From assembly GCA_964425645.1 (NCBI GenBank), contig CAYRNC010000006.1, forward strand, positions 1 to 47,796: a stretch of 47,796 nt of DNA, written 5' to 3'. The position numbers and the translations under genes are program-made. Positions within the stretch are counted from its first letter, which is position 1; each line of letters begins with the position of its first letter. The notes below the pieces were generated by a model. The model ran no database searches and was not told the origin of the DNA. It saw only the letters and a program-made list of their open reading frames with translations. Source of the DNA: CAYRNC01 sp964425645. Its GTDB lineage: Bacteria; Bacillota; Clostridia; Peptostreptococcales; Anaerovoracaceae. Below are positions 16,577 through 24,598 of this stretch, piece by piece.

Positions 16577-16858
16577 ATGATCACGGGAATAATCAAACTT
16601 AAGATTCATGTACCATGGGTCCATTCTCTAAAAGGAAAACGTATGATTGTAAAGAGCATCTGTTCCAGGGTGCATAATAAGTTTAACGTATCGGTGGCAG
16701 AGGTCGATAAACAGGATGTTCATAAAATCATCGTTTTGGGAATCTCTTTTGTTACAACCGGCAACGCTCAGGCAGACAGTATAACCGATCATGTAATTAA
16801 TTTTATAGAAAACAATACAGAAGGTGACCTTGTCAGCATAGAAAAAGAAAAATACTGA
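16577..16858 (+). CDS. DUF503 family protein (YlxP-like)
   Basis: Small protein of 93 residues; LKIHVPWVHSLKGKRMIVKSI followed by FNVSVAEVDKQD is the DUF503 signature. Relatives such as YlxP occur in the nusA-infB-rbfA region of Firmicutes and have been linked to ribosome biogenesis; here the gene stands alone. Its ribosome site AAAGGG (16564-16569) is formed by the right edge of repeat copy B, so the insertion abuts the gene and must have replaced or supplied its 5' leader. The exact role is unknown. Confidence 0.85.
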   Translation: MITGIIKLKIHVPWVHSLKGKRMIVKSICSRVHNKFNVSVAEVDKQDVHKIIVLGISFVTTGNAQADSITDHVINFIENNTEGDLVSIEKEKY

Positions 16859-16905
16859 TCAACCTCCATCTTTGGCTTTCGTAATCTACTTTTCTTATAC
16901 TTGTA

Positions 16906-16934
16906 TTGACAAGCTATTGTTACCTGTATATTTT
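16906..16934 (+). promoter_or_regulatory. Promoter candidate for the GNAT gene
   Basis: TTGACA at 16906-16911 matches the -35 consensus. Downstream are TATATT at 16927-16932 (spacing 15) and TATTTT at 16929-16934 (spacing 17). It lies in the gap between the DUF503 gene and the acetyltransferase start. Confidence 0.5.
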
Positions 16935-16973
16935 AAAAGTACAAGCGGTGATAGGCAAAAGGAGGGAATCAAT

Positions 16974-17444
16974 ATGAAGATAAGGCAGCTGAAAGAATCA
17001 GATTATGATCAGATAATAGGGGAATTGGACAGCTGGTGGGGAGGACGCCACATGAGCGACATGCTGCCAAGGCTGTTTTTCAGACATTTTTCCGGTACGG
17101 GCTTTGCTATAGAGGATAAGCGGAAAGTCGTTGCCTTCATAGTCGGATTTTTATCGCAGACACATCCCGGCTATTCATATGTGCACTTTACGGGTATTCA
17201 TCCGGATTTTAGAAAAATGGGCCTCGGAAAGCGCCTTTACGATGCTTTTTTTGATGCTGTCAAATCGAAAGGATGCAGGACGGTACAACTTGTTACCTCA
17301 CCCGTAAACAAAAATTCGGTGGCCTTTCATACCCATATCGGTTTTCAGATTGTAGAGGGAAATCACAGCATGGATGGAATTTCTGTACATAAAAATTATG
17401 ATGGGCCCGGTGAGGACAGGGTGGTATTTTTAAAGATGATATAG
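16974..17444 (+). CDS. GNAT family N-acetyltransferase
   Basis: Acetyl-CoA-dependent acetyltransferase of unknown acceptor, about 156 residues. The acetyl-CoA-binding motif is GIHPDFRKMGLGKRL (the R-x-x-G-x-G loop), followed by the VAFHTHIGFQ block near the C-terminus. The open frame reaches back to 16872, but that part overlaps a promoter-like sequence; ATG 16974 has AAAGGAGGG at ideal spacing. Followed after 27 bases by the YbjQ-like gene, probably co-transcribed. Confidence 0.85.
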   Translation: MKIRQLKESDYDQIIGELDSWWGGRHMSDMLPRLFFRHFSGTGFAIEDKRKVVAFIVGFLSQTHPGYSYVHFTGIHPDFRKMGLGKRLYDAFFDAVKSKGCRTVQLVTSPVNKNSVAFHTHIGFQIVEGNHSMDGISVHKNYDGPGEDRVVFLKMI

Positions 17445-17471
17445 CATTCGGCATGAATCGGAGGTAGTGCG

Positions 17472-17792
17472 ATGATTGCAACAACAACGCCTCAAATAGA
17501 AGGCAAAAGAATAATTGGATATAAAGGAATCGTATTCGGTGAGGTGATTTCCGGCGTCAATTTCATAAAAGATTTTGCAGCCGGGCTGACAAATATTTTC
17601 GGCGGCAGATCGGGATCGTATGAAGGCGAGCTGATAGAAGCAAGAGAAGAGGCATTAAAAGAGATGGAAAAAAGAGCAGGTATGCTTGGTGCCAATGCTG
17701 TCGTCGGTGTCGACATAGACTACGAGGTGCTGGGTCAGGGAGGAAACATGCTTATGGTAACAGCTTCCGGCACAGCGGTAATAATAGAATAA
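17472..17792 (+). CDS. YbjQ/UPF0145 family protein
   Basis: 106 residues. The sequence IIGYKGIVFGEVISGVNFIKD, the central Arg/Glu helix (EAREEALKEMEKRA) and LGANAVVGVDIDYEVLG are diagnostic of the UPF0145 (YbjQ) family, which forms pentamers. It is often annotated as a heavy-metal-binding domain protein, but the function is not established. ATG follows GGAGGTAG. Confidence 0.88.
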   Translation: MIATTTPQIEGKRIIGYKGIVFGEVISGVNFIKDFAAGLTNIFGGRSGSYEGELIEAREEALKEMEKRAGMLGANAVVGVDIDYEVLGQGGNMLMVTASGTAVIIE

Positions 17793-17866
17793 AGAGAGAA
17801 ATTAGATTAATTTTATGTTATCTGTTATTATAGTGTGAAATCCAATTATGTTAAAAGAAAGGTTTA

Positions 17867-19072
17867 TTGAAATTGAATTTTGACAGGTTGAATCTTTTAT
17901 TTCACTCACTAGTCATATTTAGACGATTGTTAGAAGACAAAGTGATGCTCAAATTTTTCGATCTTACGAATAGTGTATCCGAAGATTCATCAGAACAGGT
18001 AAAGAAATATGCGGCTTTTGTCTCTTTACTGTTTAAGGCGAACGACAGCTTTACCGATTATGTTCTTGATCTTACTTTAAGCGACGATAATTTCTATGTT
18101 GCGGACATTGGAAAAGGGAAATCAGGGAACCTCCATCTTGAAAGCTGCCTTGTAAATGAACTTAAAATATTGCAGGAAATATCTCAGGTCTGCTCGGACG
18201 ACATAAGGAACAGGCTGAAATTTAACGGATATCTTCCTTCCTATGGCATCAGGGATGTCGACTTTATTAAGGAATACAAAGAAAGAATGGACAATATAGC
18301 CTTTTGGGGATATGGAATTTATTCAAAGCATCATATGTTTACTGTTAAAAGGAATAAAATTATTCCGGTCAAACATCCTGATACTGTAACGCTTGGGGAA
18401 TTAAAGGGATACGAAGAAGAAAGAAAAGCGGTTATTGACAATACCCTTTCTTTGTTAAAGGGAAACCCGGCGGCGAACGTACTTTTATATGGCGACTCAG
18501 GAACAGGTAAATCCTCAACCGTAAAAGCCGTTGCAAATGAATATAAAGATAAGGGCCTGAGGTTGATAGAGATCAGAAAAGATCAGCTACATGATATCCC
18601 GGCGGTATTGGATGAAATATATGATAGCTGTCTTAAATTTATACTTTATATAGATGATCTGTCTTTTACAAAGAATAACGACGAATTCGGATCGTTAAAG
18701 GCTGTGCTGGAGGGATCTGTAGCCGCTAAACCAAACAATGTGGCGATTTATGCTACCAGCAACCGCAGACATTTGATAAAAGAGACATTTGCCGACAGAG
18801 AGGGAGACGACATTCATATAAACGATACGATACAGGAATTATCTTCGCTGTCTGAACGATTTGGCATGACTGTGTGCTTTGAACGGCCGGGCAAGGAGCA
18901 GTATTTGAAGATAATAGATTCCTTGATTAAAGATTATGGACTCAATATAGGAAAGAATGACTTATACATGTATGCGGAGCAGTATGCGTTGATTCGCGGC
19001 GGCAGATCCCCCAGAATCGCGCGCCAACTGGTGGAGCATCTTGTAAGCAGCGAGGGAAAACTTCAAAGCTAG
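17867..19072 (+). CDS. DUF815 family AAA ATPase
   Basis: About 400 residues. Walker A LLYGDSGTGKSSTVKA lies near residue 205, Walker B ILYIDDLSF follows, and ATSNRRHLI and SLSERFGM correspond to the sensor regions of DUF815 ATPases (COG2607). The N-terminal ~190 residues are helical and characteristic of the family. No ATG is available near the start; TTG 17867 and TTG 17873 both follow AAAGAAAGG, and either may be used. It precedes the sirtuin gene by 26 bases. Cellular role not known; related to AAA proteins that remodel complexes. Confidence 0.82.
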   Translation: MKLNFDRLNLLFHSLVIFRRLLEDKVMLKFFDLTNSVSEDSSEQVKKYAAFVSLLFKANDSFTDYVLDLTLSDDNFYVADIGKGKSGNLHLESCLVNELKILQEISQVCSDDIRNRLKFNGYLPSYGIRDVDFIKEYKERMDNIAFWGYGIYSKHHMFTVKRNKIIPVKHPDTVTLGELKGYEEERKAVIDNTLSLLKGNPAANVLLYGDSGTGKSSTVKAVANEYKDKGLRLIEIRKDQLHDIPAVLDEIYDSCLKFILYIDDLSFTKNNDEFGSLKAVLEGSVAAKPNNVAIYATSNRRHLIKETFADREGDDIHINDTIQELSSLSERFGMTVCFERPGKEQYLKIIDSLIKDYGLNIGKNDLYMYAEQYALIRGGRSPRIARQLVEHLVSSEGKLQS

Positions 19073-19098
19073 GATTATTTAAAGAAGGAGGTAAAAAA

Positions 19099-19836
19099 AT
19101 GGTGTCAAAGGATAAAGCAGCAGTTGAAAAACTGGCTTCGATGATCAGCCAATCAAAATATACGGTCGTGCTGACAGGCGCGGGGATGTCCACAGAAAGC
19201 GGGATTCCGGATTTCAGATCAAAAGACGGTTGGTGGAGGAAGATCAATCCTGCAGAGGTTGCATCTGTAGATGCTCTTGTAAATAATTATGAACTCTTTA
19301 GAGAGTTTTATAAGCATAGATTTAATGCTTTGTCGGGTTGTCGCCCCAATATCGGTCATAAGGTTTTGGCTAACTGGGAGAGACGGGGGCTCGTTCACGC
19401 TATAGCCACACAAAACATTGACGGATTTCACAGCGAAGCCGGAAGTAAAAAGGTTTATGAATTACACGGTTCGATTAACAGGATAAGATGCTTTTCCTGC
19501 GGACAGGAAGATGAAAAAGAAAGCTTTATAAATAACGAGACCTGCAAAGCCTGCGGTGGTATGCTGAGACCTGGAGTTGTTCTCTTTGGCGAAAGTCTGC
19601 CTGCAGAAGCGTGGGAAAATGCGTATAGTGAGATAGGAAGATCAAATCTGCTATTAGTTATAGGGACAAGCCTTAATGTAAGTCCCGTAAACAGCCTACC
19701 TTTTGTGGCAAGGCAGAGAAAGGTTCTTATAAATATGGAGTCGACAGAATTCGATAACAGGTTTGATTTGACGCTAAAAGGAAAGGCAGGAGAAATACTT
19801 AAAGAAACAGCGGATAAACTGGCGAAGATGCAATAG
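19099..19836 (+). CDS. Sir2 family NAD-dependent protein deacylase (CobB-like)
   Basis: 245 residues, standard size for a single-domain bacterial sirtuin. GAGMSTESGIPDFRS is the NAD-binding motif, TQNIDGFH holds the catalytic Asn-Asp, and the catalytic His is in YELHGS. The zinc site is CFSCG with CKACGG. LFGESLP and IGTSLNVSPVN complete the fold. ATG 19099 follows a perfect AAGGAGG. There is no partner domain suggesting phage defence, so a metabolic deacylase is likely. Probably co-transcribed with the DUF815 gene. Confidence 0.93.
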   Translation: MVSKDKAAVEKLASMISQSKYTVVLTGAGMSTESGIPDFRSKDGWWRKINPAEVASVDALVNNYELFREFYKHRFNALSGCRPNIGHKVLANWERRGLVHAIATQNIDGFHSEAGSKKVYELHGSINRIRCFSCGQEDEKESFINNETCKACGGMLRPGVVLFGESLPAEAWENAYSEIGRSNLLLVIGTSLNVSPVNSLPFVARQRKVLINMESTEFDNRFDLTLKGKAGEILKETADKLAKMQ

Positions 19837-19897
19837 GGAACAGGGGGAGCATAGACGACAAAAACATTCAAACAGGGGATGTGCAAAAATTGTAGGT

Positions 19898-21037
19898 ATG
19901 GAAATAAAAACGATTAATTATTACATAAATAGAACCCTGGATTATTATGAAAGCAAAAAAAAACATATTGGTCTGTTTCTGGCACATTCCGATTATATGG
20001 TGCCGGGCAGATATGCATTCAGCAGGAACATGAAATATATTTATTCCAGGAACACAGACAATGAAATGATTAGAAAAATAATTGACCATAGCAACAATAA
20101 AGATTCAATTAAAAAAATACTGCTGAATTTTCTTATTTTAATTATTCTCAGGATATTATATCCAAGCTTATTATATATAAAGCGTATTCCTGATATAGAA
20201 GTAAAATATATGGGCGTAATTTATGTACTTAATACGAATGATACCGGATTTAAGATTTTTTGCATCCTAAATAATGTGATTATTGAGTTTTTCCACAGTG
20301 ACAAGGAATATAACCGCAAACTTCATAACTACCAAAGCTTTTATAAGTATTTCCCAATGCCGGAAGTAATAAGTTTCGACAGCGGAAGACTGAATATTAC
20401 GACCAGATTGATAGATGTTAAAGGAATAAATCTTTGGAGTAAAAATGATTTTAACAAGATAATGCAGGATGTGTTTTATAGGTATACGGAATATTTTAAG
20501 AGCTGTAAAAAGAAGGATATGTATCACATGGATGCAGCTGTAAAATCACCCTATAGTACCTTTGGCAATGCGACGAGATCGAGATTTATACAAAAATATA
20601 TTCCTGATGAATTATTAAAGAAAGCATTCCCCTATATTAAATTACATGGAGACCTTCATGCAGGAAATATTCTCATTGACTCGATGGATAAAATCCTTTA
20701 TATCGATTGGGAATTATCCGATAACTATATTTTCTTTTTTGATATTTTTTATTTAATAAAGTGTACTGCCGATGACAAAAATCCCGTTTATCTGGATTCC
20801 TATATGTCAGGTGAATACGATTTGTTTCTTACGCAGTTATTCAAATTATTCGGGATGAAATATGAAAAAAAATATAGAGCGGAATACTTGAGCATATTTA
20901 TGGTAAACTGTTATGATGCAAAGCTAAAAATACTGAAATTTAAATCAAAAGCGAATAAGCTTGTTAAATATAGTTTTCTGGATCAACTCAAACGCGACAT
21001 GCGGTTTTTAGATGCTGTTAAGCACAAATACAATTAA
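19898..21037 (+). CDS. Protein-kinase-fold / phosphotransferase-like protein
   Basis: 379 residues, unusually rich in Lys, Ile and Tyr, with coding sequence more AT-rich than its neighbours. Residues ~248-273 contain HGDLHAGNIL followed by LYIDWELS, the catalytic loop and metal-binding acid of the aminoglycoside phosphotransferase/choline-kinase/LPS-kinase fold. The N-lobe is poorly conserved, so the substrate cannot be guessed; sugar or lipid-linked glycan kinases are possible, as is a protein kinase. A hydrophobic segment lies near residues 73-92. Its start has only a weak GTAGG site and is uncertain. Possible horizontal acquisition. Confidence 0.65.
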   Translation: MEIKTINYYINRTLDYYESKKKHIGLFLAHSDYMVPGRYAFSRNMKYIYSRNTDNEMIRKIIDHSNNKDSIKKILLNFLILIILRILYPSLLYIKRIPDIEVKYMGVIYVLNTNDTGFKIFCILNNVIIEFFHSDKEYNRKLHNYQSFYKYFPMPEVISFDSGRLNITTRLIDVKGINLWSKNDFNKIMQDVFYRYTEYFKSCKKKDMYHMDAAVKSPYSTFGNATRSRFIQKYIPDELLKKAFPYIKLHGDLHAGNILIDSMDKILYIDWELSDNYIFFFDIFYLIKCTADDKNPVYLDSYMSGEYDLFLTQLFKLFGMKYEKKYRAEYLSIFMVNCYDAKLKILKFKSKANKLVKYSFLDQLKRDMRFLDAVKHKYN

Positions 21038-21070
21038 ACTTAGAGGCTATACGTTTATAGAGGTGGAAAT

Positions 21071-22201
21071 ATGTTGATTCAATGCACAAAGGCCCTGCTG
21101 GACAAATTAAATATATCCGAGGAGGATAAGGTAAAGAATAGTCAGGCTTATGCAAAACTGTTTCGTTGGCACGGCCACATTGTAAATATTAATAGAAGGA
21201 AAACTATGGTCTTTATGAATGACGAGACAAGGTTTCCCGTTGTTATATATAGACCGGTAAAAAAAGATTATGAAAATATCAATGAGCTTATAAATGAAGC
21301 AATAGGCACCGCTTTATATATGGAGGGGGTTAGTGCGAAAATCATATCCCACTATTTAGAGGATGCAGGGGAGGTTATGTTTTCAGGAACATCGGGAAGA
21401 AGCATGCAGGCGAAGATGAACCACCTTATCGATCAAATACATTTTATATATAAGTGTCTTGATGAAAATACGAGGATCCAAAGGTATGTAAGTCATATTG
21501 CAGGAACGTATTTAATAAAAGGTGATGGCGGAGATTATTATAAACCAAGTGAGATGATAGTGGAACGGTTGGCCGATTACTACGGGTATGAAAATATTAT
21601 AGACACGACTTTATACCAACTAAAAATAACCCTTAACATAAAAGGGCATGATATATGGAGGCGGGTAAGGGTTCCGTCGTTTTATTCATTTCGAAATCTT
21701 CATACCATTATTCAAACTGTATTTGATTGGCAGGATTATCATTTACATGAATTTGAAGCTATAAAAGACGGGAAGGCAGAGAAATGGATCATAATGGATG
21801 ATGATCCTGAAACCATGTTTTATGCAATTAATTCAAATATGGGTGCGGAAATACTTCAGGATCGTTTCGTTGCTCTACAGGATATTCTACCAAAATATAA
21901 TAAGGTTATGTACAGATACGATTTTGGGGATTGCTGGGAGCATACGGTAAAGTTAGAGCAGATTACAAAGTCTTATGAGACAGAAGCTGTTTTACTTGGC
22001 AGGGCGGGTATCAGGCCGCCTGAGGATGTTGGGGGCATTCACGGATATGAAGAATATCTCAATATTATATCGGATATAAGTCATCCGGATCATGAGGATA
22101 TAAAAATTTGGGCTGACTCCCAAAAAGAAAGAAAACTCAGTATCGAAGATATAAATAAGCAGTTAAAGCGCGTAAGAGGTTTTTTTGCAAATTGCAGATG
22201 A
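21071..22201 (+). CDS. DUF6933 / plasmid pRiA4b ORF-3-like protein
   Basis: 376 residues in two parts. Residues 1-~150 resemble the DUF6933 family (MLIQCTKALLDKL, NINRRKTMVFMND). Residues ~185-370 match the pRiA4b ORF-3-like domain: LKITLNIKGHDIWRRVRVPS, the HEFEA strand, YRYDFGDCWEHTVKLE and RPPEDVGGIHGYEEYL. These domains are widespread and often near mobile elements (IS1096 passenger-like), but the biochemical role is unknown. ATG follows AGAGGTGG. Confidence 0.85.
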   Translation: MLIQCTKALLDKLNISEEDKVKNSQAYAKLFRWHGHIVNINRRKTMVFMNDETRFPVVIYRPVKKDYENINELINEAIGTALYMEGVSAKIISHYLEDAGEVMFSGTSGRSMQAKMNHLIDQIHFIYKCLDENTRIQRYVSHIAGTYLIKGDGGDYYKPSEMIVERLADYYGYENIIDTTLYQLKITLNIKGHDIWRRVRVPSFYSFRNLHTIIQTVFDWQDYHLHEFEAIKDGKAEKWIIMDDDPETMFYAINSNMGAEILQDRFVALQDILPKYNKVMYRYDFGDCWEHTVKLEQITKSYETEAVLLGRAGIRPPEDVGGIHGYEEYLNIISDISHPDHEDIKIWADSQKERKLSIEDINKQLKRVRGFFANCR

Positions 22202-22226
22202 TGGCGCACGGACATCAATTGCATCC

Positions 22227-22403
22227 TCAGCCAAACCCCGTACTTGATGATCCGGTGTCGCTGTAAGTGTTTACAGATTTGAATAACGTATCTAATTTCA
22301 GGCTGCCGCATTTAGGACATTTTTGTTTATCTTTGTCGCTGATGCTGCAAAACAATGAAAATTCGTGGCTACAATTTGTACATTTAAGATCGTAAGTTGG
22401 CAT
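22227..22403 (-). CDS. FmdB family zinc-ribbon protein
   Basis: A 58-residue protein starting MPTYDLKCTNC, with four cysteines as CxxC (CTNC) and CxxC (CPKC), the pattern of FmdB-type zinc ribbons. The tail is Ser/Gly rich, as is usual. A very strong GGAGGTGATAG ribosome site lies just before the ATG at 22403, and the stop TGA is at 22229-22227. It is divergent from the DNA glycosylase gene and convergent with the pRiA4b-like gene. Function of FmdB proteins is unsettled; some were proposed as regulators. Confidence 0.82.
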   Translation of the reverse strand: MPTYDLKCTNCSHEFSLFCSISDKDKQKCPKCGSLKLDTLFKSVNTYSDTGSSSTGFG

Positions 22404-22473
22404 ACTATCACCTCCGGGTTACGTTTAAGACAGATGATAGCACAAATTAATGCGTCGGGCAAGGGAGTAGATC

Positions 22474-23085
22474 TTGTATTATGAATATGGACAAAAGGAG
22501 ATAGCACACTTAAAAAAACATGATAAGCTTCTGGGCGAGGCTATAGACAGGATAGGTCATATTCGCAGAGAGGTTGACAGCGATTTGTTTGCATCCGTCG
22601 TTCATCACATTGTTGCGCAGCAAATATCTAGCCAGGCGCTCAGCACTGTCTGGAGTCGTCTAGTGCATCTTGTTGGCAATGTAAATCCCCAAAGCATTAA
22701 TTCATGCGGGAGAAATGATCTGCAAAAATGTGGGATGACATTCAGGAAGGCAGACTATATTAAGGAATTTGCAGAAAAAGTCCAAAGCAAAGAATTCGAT
22801 TTAAACAAACTGATTGTAATGTCTGATGAAGATGTGGTCAAAAGGCTGTGTTCCTTAAAAGGCATTGGTCCTTGGACTGCGGAGATGATAATGATTTTTT
22901 CCATGCAGCGGCCTGATATTGTAAGCTATGGAGATTTAGCTATCCACCGGGGCATGAGAATGCTTTACGGACATAAAGAAATCAGTAAAAAGCTATTTGT
23001 AAAGTATGCCGGGCGTTATTCCCCTTACGGAACCGTGGCAAGCCTGTATCTTTGGGCAGTTTCCGGCGAGACTGTGAAGAAATAA
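22474..23085 (+). CDS. alkA: DNA-3-methyladenine glycosylase II-like (HhH-GPD family)
   Basis: Base-excision repair enzyme removing alkylated bases. At 203 residues it is the compact AlkA form without the N-terminal TBP-like domain. HHIVAQQISSQALSTVW, the helix-hairpin-helix LKGIGPWTAEMIMIF and the catalytic Asp region YGDLAIHRGMR are all present. It lacks the Cys cluster of EndoIII-type enzymes. TTG start at 22474 is preceded by AAGGGAG; no in-frame ATG lies near. It ends 3 bases from the convergent aminotransferase stop. Confidence 0.88.
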   Translation: MYYEYGQKEIAHLKKHDKLLGEAIDRIGHIRREVDSDLFASVVHHIVAQQISSQALSTVWSRLVHLVGNVNPQSINSCGRNDLQKCGMTFRKADYIKEFAEKVQSKEFDLNKLIVMSDEDVVKRLCSLKGIGPWTAEMIMIFSMQRPDIVSYGDLAIHRGMRMLYGHKEISKKLFVKYAGRYSPYGTVASLYLWAVSGETVKK

Positions 23086-23088
23086 ATT

Positions 23089-23949
23089 TCATTTATGTTC
23101 TTTTATATACTCCAGAAGAATTCTGTCAAAGGCATCCCTTATATTAATTATGATAGGGTGGGAAGGGGATTCGTAAGGCCTTTTTCCGATTAAGGATATG
23201 GGAAGCACCCCTATGGATGTTCCGGATAAAAAAACCCCTTCTATTTCGTTTAGATCTTCTATATTCGTAAACTCCTCAAATAAAGGCACGCCTGAATCTT
23301 TACAGGCCTTTATCACATATTTACGTGTGATCCCCCTTAATACCTTTTCGCCGGGAGTAGTATAGACTCTGCCGGATTTAACAAAAAATACGTTAGATGC
23401 GCTGCCTTCTATGATGTTGCCGTTCCGGTCGGTCAATAAAACTTCAAATATTATGTTTAATGCCTTAATTCGGGATACCTTATTTTTGTAATTCCAATCA
23501 ACTACCTTTATGTTTGGATCCTTTCTTTCCATTCGAAAAATTCCGGTTTGAACACCCCTGTCCATCATTTGCCTGGACGGATAGAAGCTTTTACTTATAT
23601 AGGCTATTATGCCGCATTTGTTTTGATCAAGGTAAAAGATCAGCTTTACATTGCAGTTTTGTTTGTCATTAACCGTTGCAAGCCGTAAAATCAGGTCCAT
23701 AAAGTCATCTGCATTTATCAGGTTTGCTTGCGTAGTATGGCTGAAGGCTGATTTCCAGGATAATTGCATTCTTTTGTAATGATCTTCAAAAAATAAAGGG
23801 ATGCCGTCGATTAGTCGAATCACCCCGTAGAGCATTTTTCTGTTTTCTGCGTATTGGCCTTTGTTATTTTGCACTTCATAAAGTTTGGATGAGGGGGCTA
23901 TTTCTCCATTTATTGTGACAAAATCTCCGACATTTTCTTCTATTATCAA
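23089..23949 (-). CDS. Aminotransferase class IV (branched-chain aminotransferase / 4-amino-4-deoxychorismate lyase-like)
   Basis: PLP-dependent fold-type IV enzyme, 286 residues. The NYKNKVSRIKALNII segment and the PLP-phosphate site region IIEGSASNVFFVKSGRVYTTP are typical, followed by LRGITRKYVI. The substrate is undetermined: BCAT, D-amino-acid aminotransferase and ADC lyase share these motifs. TTG start at 23949 is supported by AAAGGA 7 bases upstream. It lies downstream of the glutaredoxin gene on the same strand with a terminator-like hairpin between. Confidence 0.8.
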   Translation of the reverse strand: MIIEENVGDFVTINGEIAPSSKLYEVQNNKGQYAENRKMLYGVIRLIDGIPLFFEDHYKRMQLSWKSAFSHTTQANLINADDFMDLILRLATVNDKQNCNVKLIFYLDQNKCGIIAYISKSFYPSRQMMDRGVQTGIFRMERKDPNIKVVDWNYKNKVSRIKALNIIFEVLLTDRNGNIIEGSASNVFFVKSGRVYTTPGEKVLRGITRKYVIKACKDSGVPLFEEFTNIEDLNEIEGVFLSGTSIGVLPISLIGKRPYESPSHPIIINIRDAFDRILLEYIKEHK

Positions 23950-24030
23950 TTTTGGTTCCTTTCGTCCGTATCCCGATGCCAGTATGATTCTACCCTATAG
24001 GATGATTGTTTATCAATAGCGTTAAGCGAT

Positions 24031-24065
24031 AAAAGTCCGAAAGAAAATTATCTGCCCGGACTTTT
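24031..24065 (-). terminator. Hairpin terminator after the glutaredoxin gene
   Basis: AAAAGTCCG at 24031-24039 pairs with CGGACTTTT at 24057-24065, a 9-bp perfect stem with a 17-base loop. On the minus strand the stem ends in TTTT shortly after the glutaredoxin stop at 24072. A longer T-rich stretch follows on the plus strand, so it may work in both directions. Confidence 0.55.
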
Positions 24066-24071
24066 ACTTTT

Positions 24072-24413
24072 TTATTTGGGGTTGGCCTTAAAGATATGAC
24101 TGCATTTAGGACAGGTTACTTTTATAGAACCTTTATCGATGGGTATACGCATACTTGTTCCGCATTTTTCACAGGGAATGAGCCTATGATCGACCAACTC
24201 AAGGATTCTTTTCGTGTCAAGGCCTGATATCACATCATCACCGATTAAAAATGCGGGGACCCCTCTAAGCCCCATTTTCATGAATTGTGAACGGGCCTGT
24301 GCATCCAGATTAACATCCTTCTCCACATAATGAATATTGTTATTTGAAAGGAACTCCTTTGCCGTTGTGCAATGGGGTCAAGTTTTTGATGTAAACATTA
24401 TTACGTTTTTCAT
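24072..24413 (-). CDS. Probable selenocysteine-containing glutaredoxin fused to a zinc ribbon
   Basis: Read from ATG 24413 (AAAGGA 7 bases upstream), the frame is MKNVIMFTSKT, then TGA at 24380-24378, then PHCTTAKEFLSNNN, continuing open to TAA at 24072. The UGA sits exactly where glutaredoxins have the first Cys of CPHC, giving a UxxC redox motif at residue 12. The later GVPAFLIGDDVISGLD block is the usual cis-Pro region of glutaredoxin/NrdH-type redoxins. The last ~35 residues form a zinc ribbon with CEKC and CPKC. A hairpin at SECIS distance follows the UGA. If UGA were a stop, only an 84-codon fragment from a GTG at 24326 would be predicted, lacking the active site. Sec insertion is inferred. 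Confidence 0.78.
24347..24360 (-). promoter_or_regulatory. Putative bacterial SECIS hairpin
   Basis: In the mRNA, AAAGG, loop AGUU and CCUUU form a 5-bp stem whose apical loop starts 22 bases after the UGA codon, inside the 16-37-base window known for bacterial SECIS elements, with a G among the first two loop bases. A second, closer stem (CC-A-UUGC with GCAA-A-GG) could form instead. Confidence 0.5.
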
Positions 24414-24521
24414 ATTATCTTCCTTTCTGTTCAACTGAACAACAACCTTCTATTTTACTTAAATATAATATAGCTTGAATTAGCATGTGGGACAATGTGT
24501 ATTTTGATTCTATTTTAATTT

Positions 24522-24550
24522 TTGACACATAGATTTTAAAGTAGTTTATT
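24522..24550 (+). promoter_or_regulatory. Promoter candidate for the polysaccharide operon
   Basis: TTGACA at 24522-24527, 17 bases, then TTTATT at 24545-24550 (4 of 6 matches). It is the only good -35 in the 185-bp region between the divergent glutaredoxin and wzz-like genes, about 50 bases before the first start codon. Confidence 0.5.
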
Positions 24551-24598
24551 TGCCGGTTTACCTAAGAAGATAAATACACCATAAGAGGACTGTTTGCG

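Noticed and set aside
19099..19836. Sirtuin as part of a phage-defence system
   Set aside because: Single-domain CobB-size protein with full zinc site and no Argonaute, SLOG, TIR or HerA partner nearby.
19881..19891. GTGCAAAAATT before the kinase-like gene as a third copy of the 148-bp element
   Set aside because: Only 11 bases match, with no partner inverted repeat or internal stems downstream, where coding sequence begins at once.
24429..24440. GTTCA-N2-TGAAC palindrome upstream of the glutaredoxin gene as an operator
   Set aside because: Only five bases per arm and overlapping the leader near the ribosome site; too short to claim without conservation.
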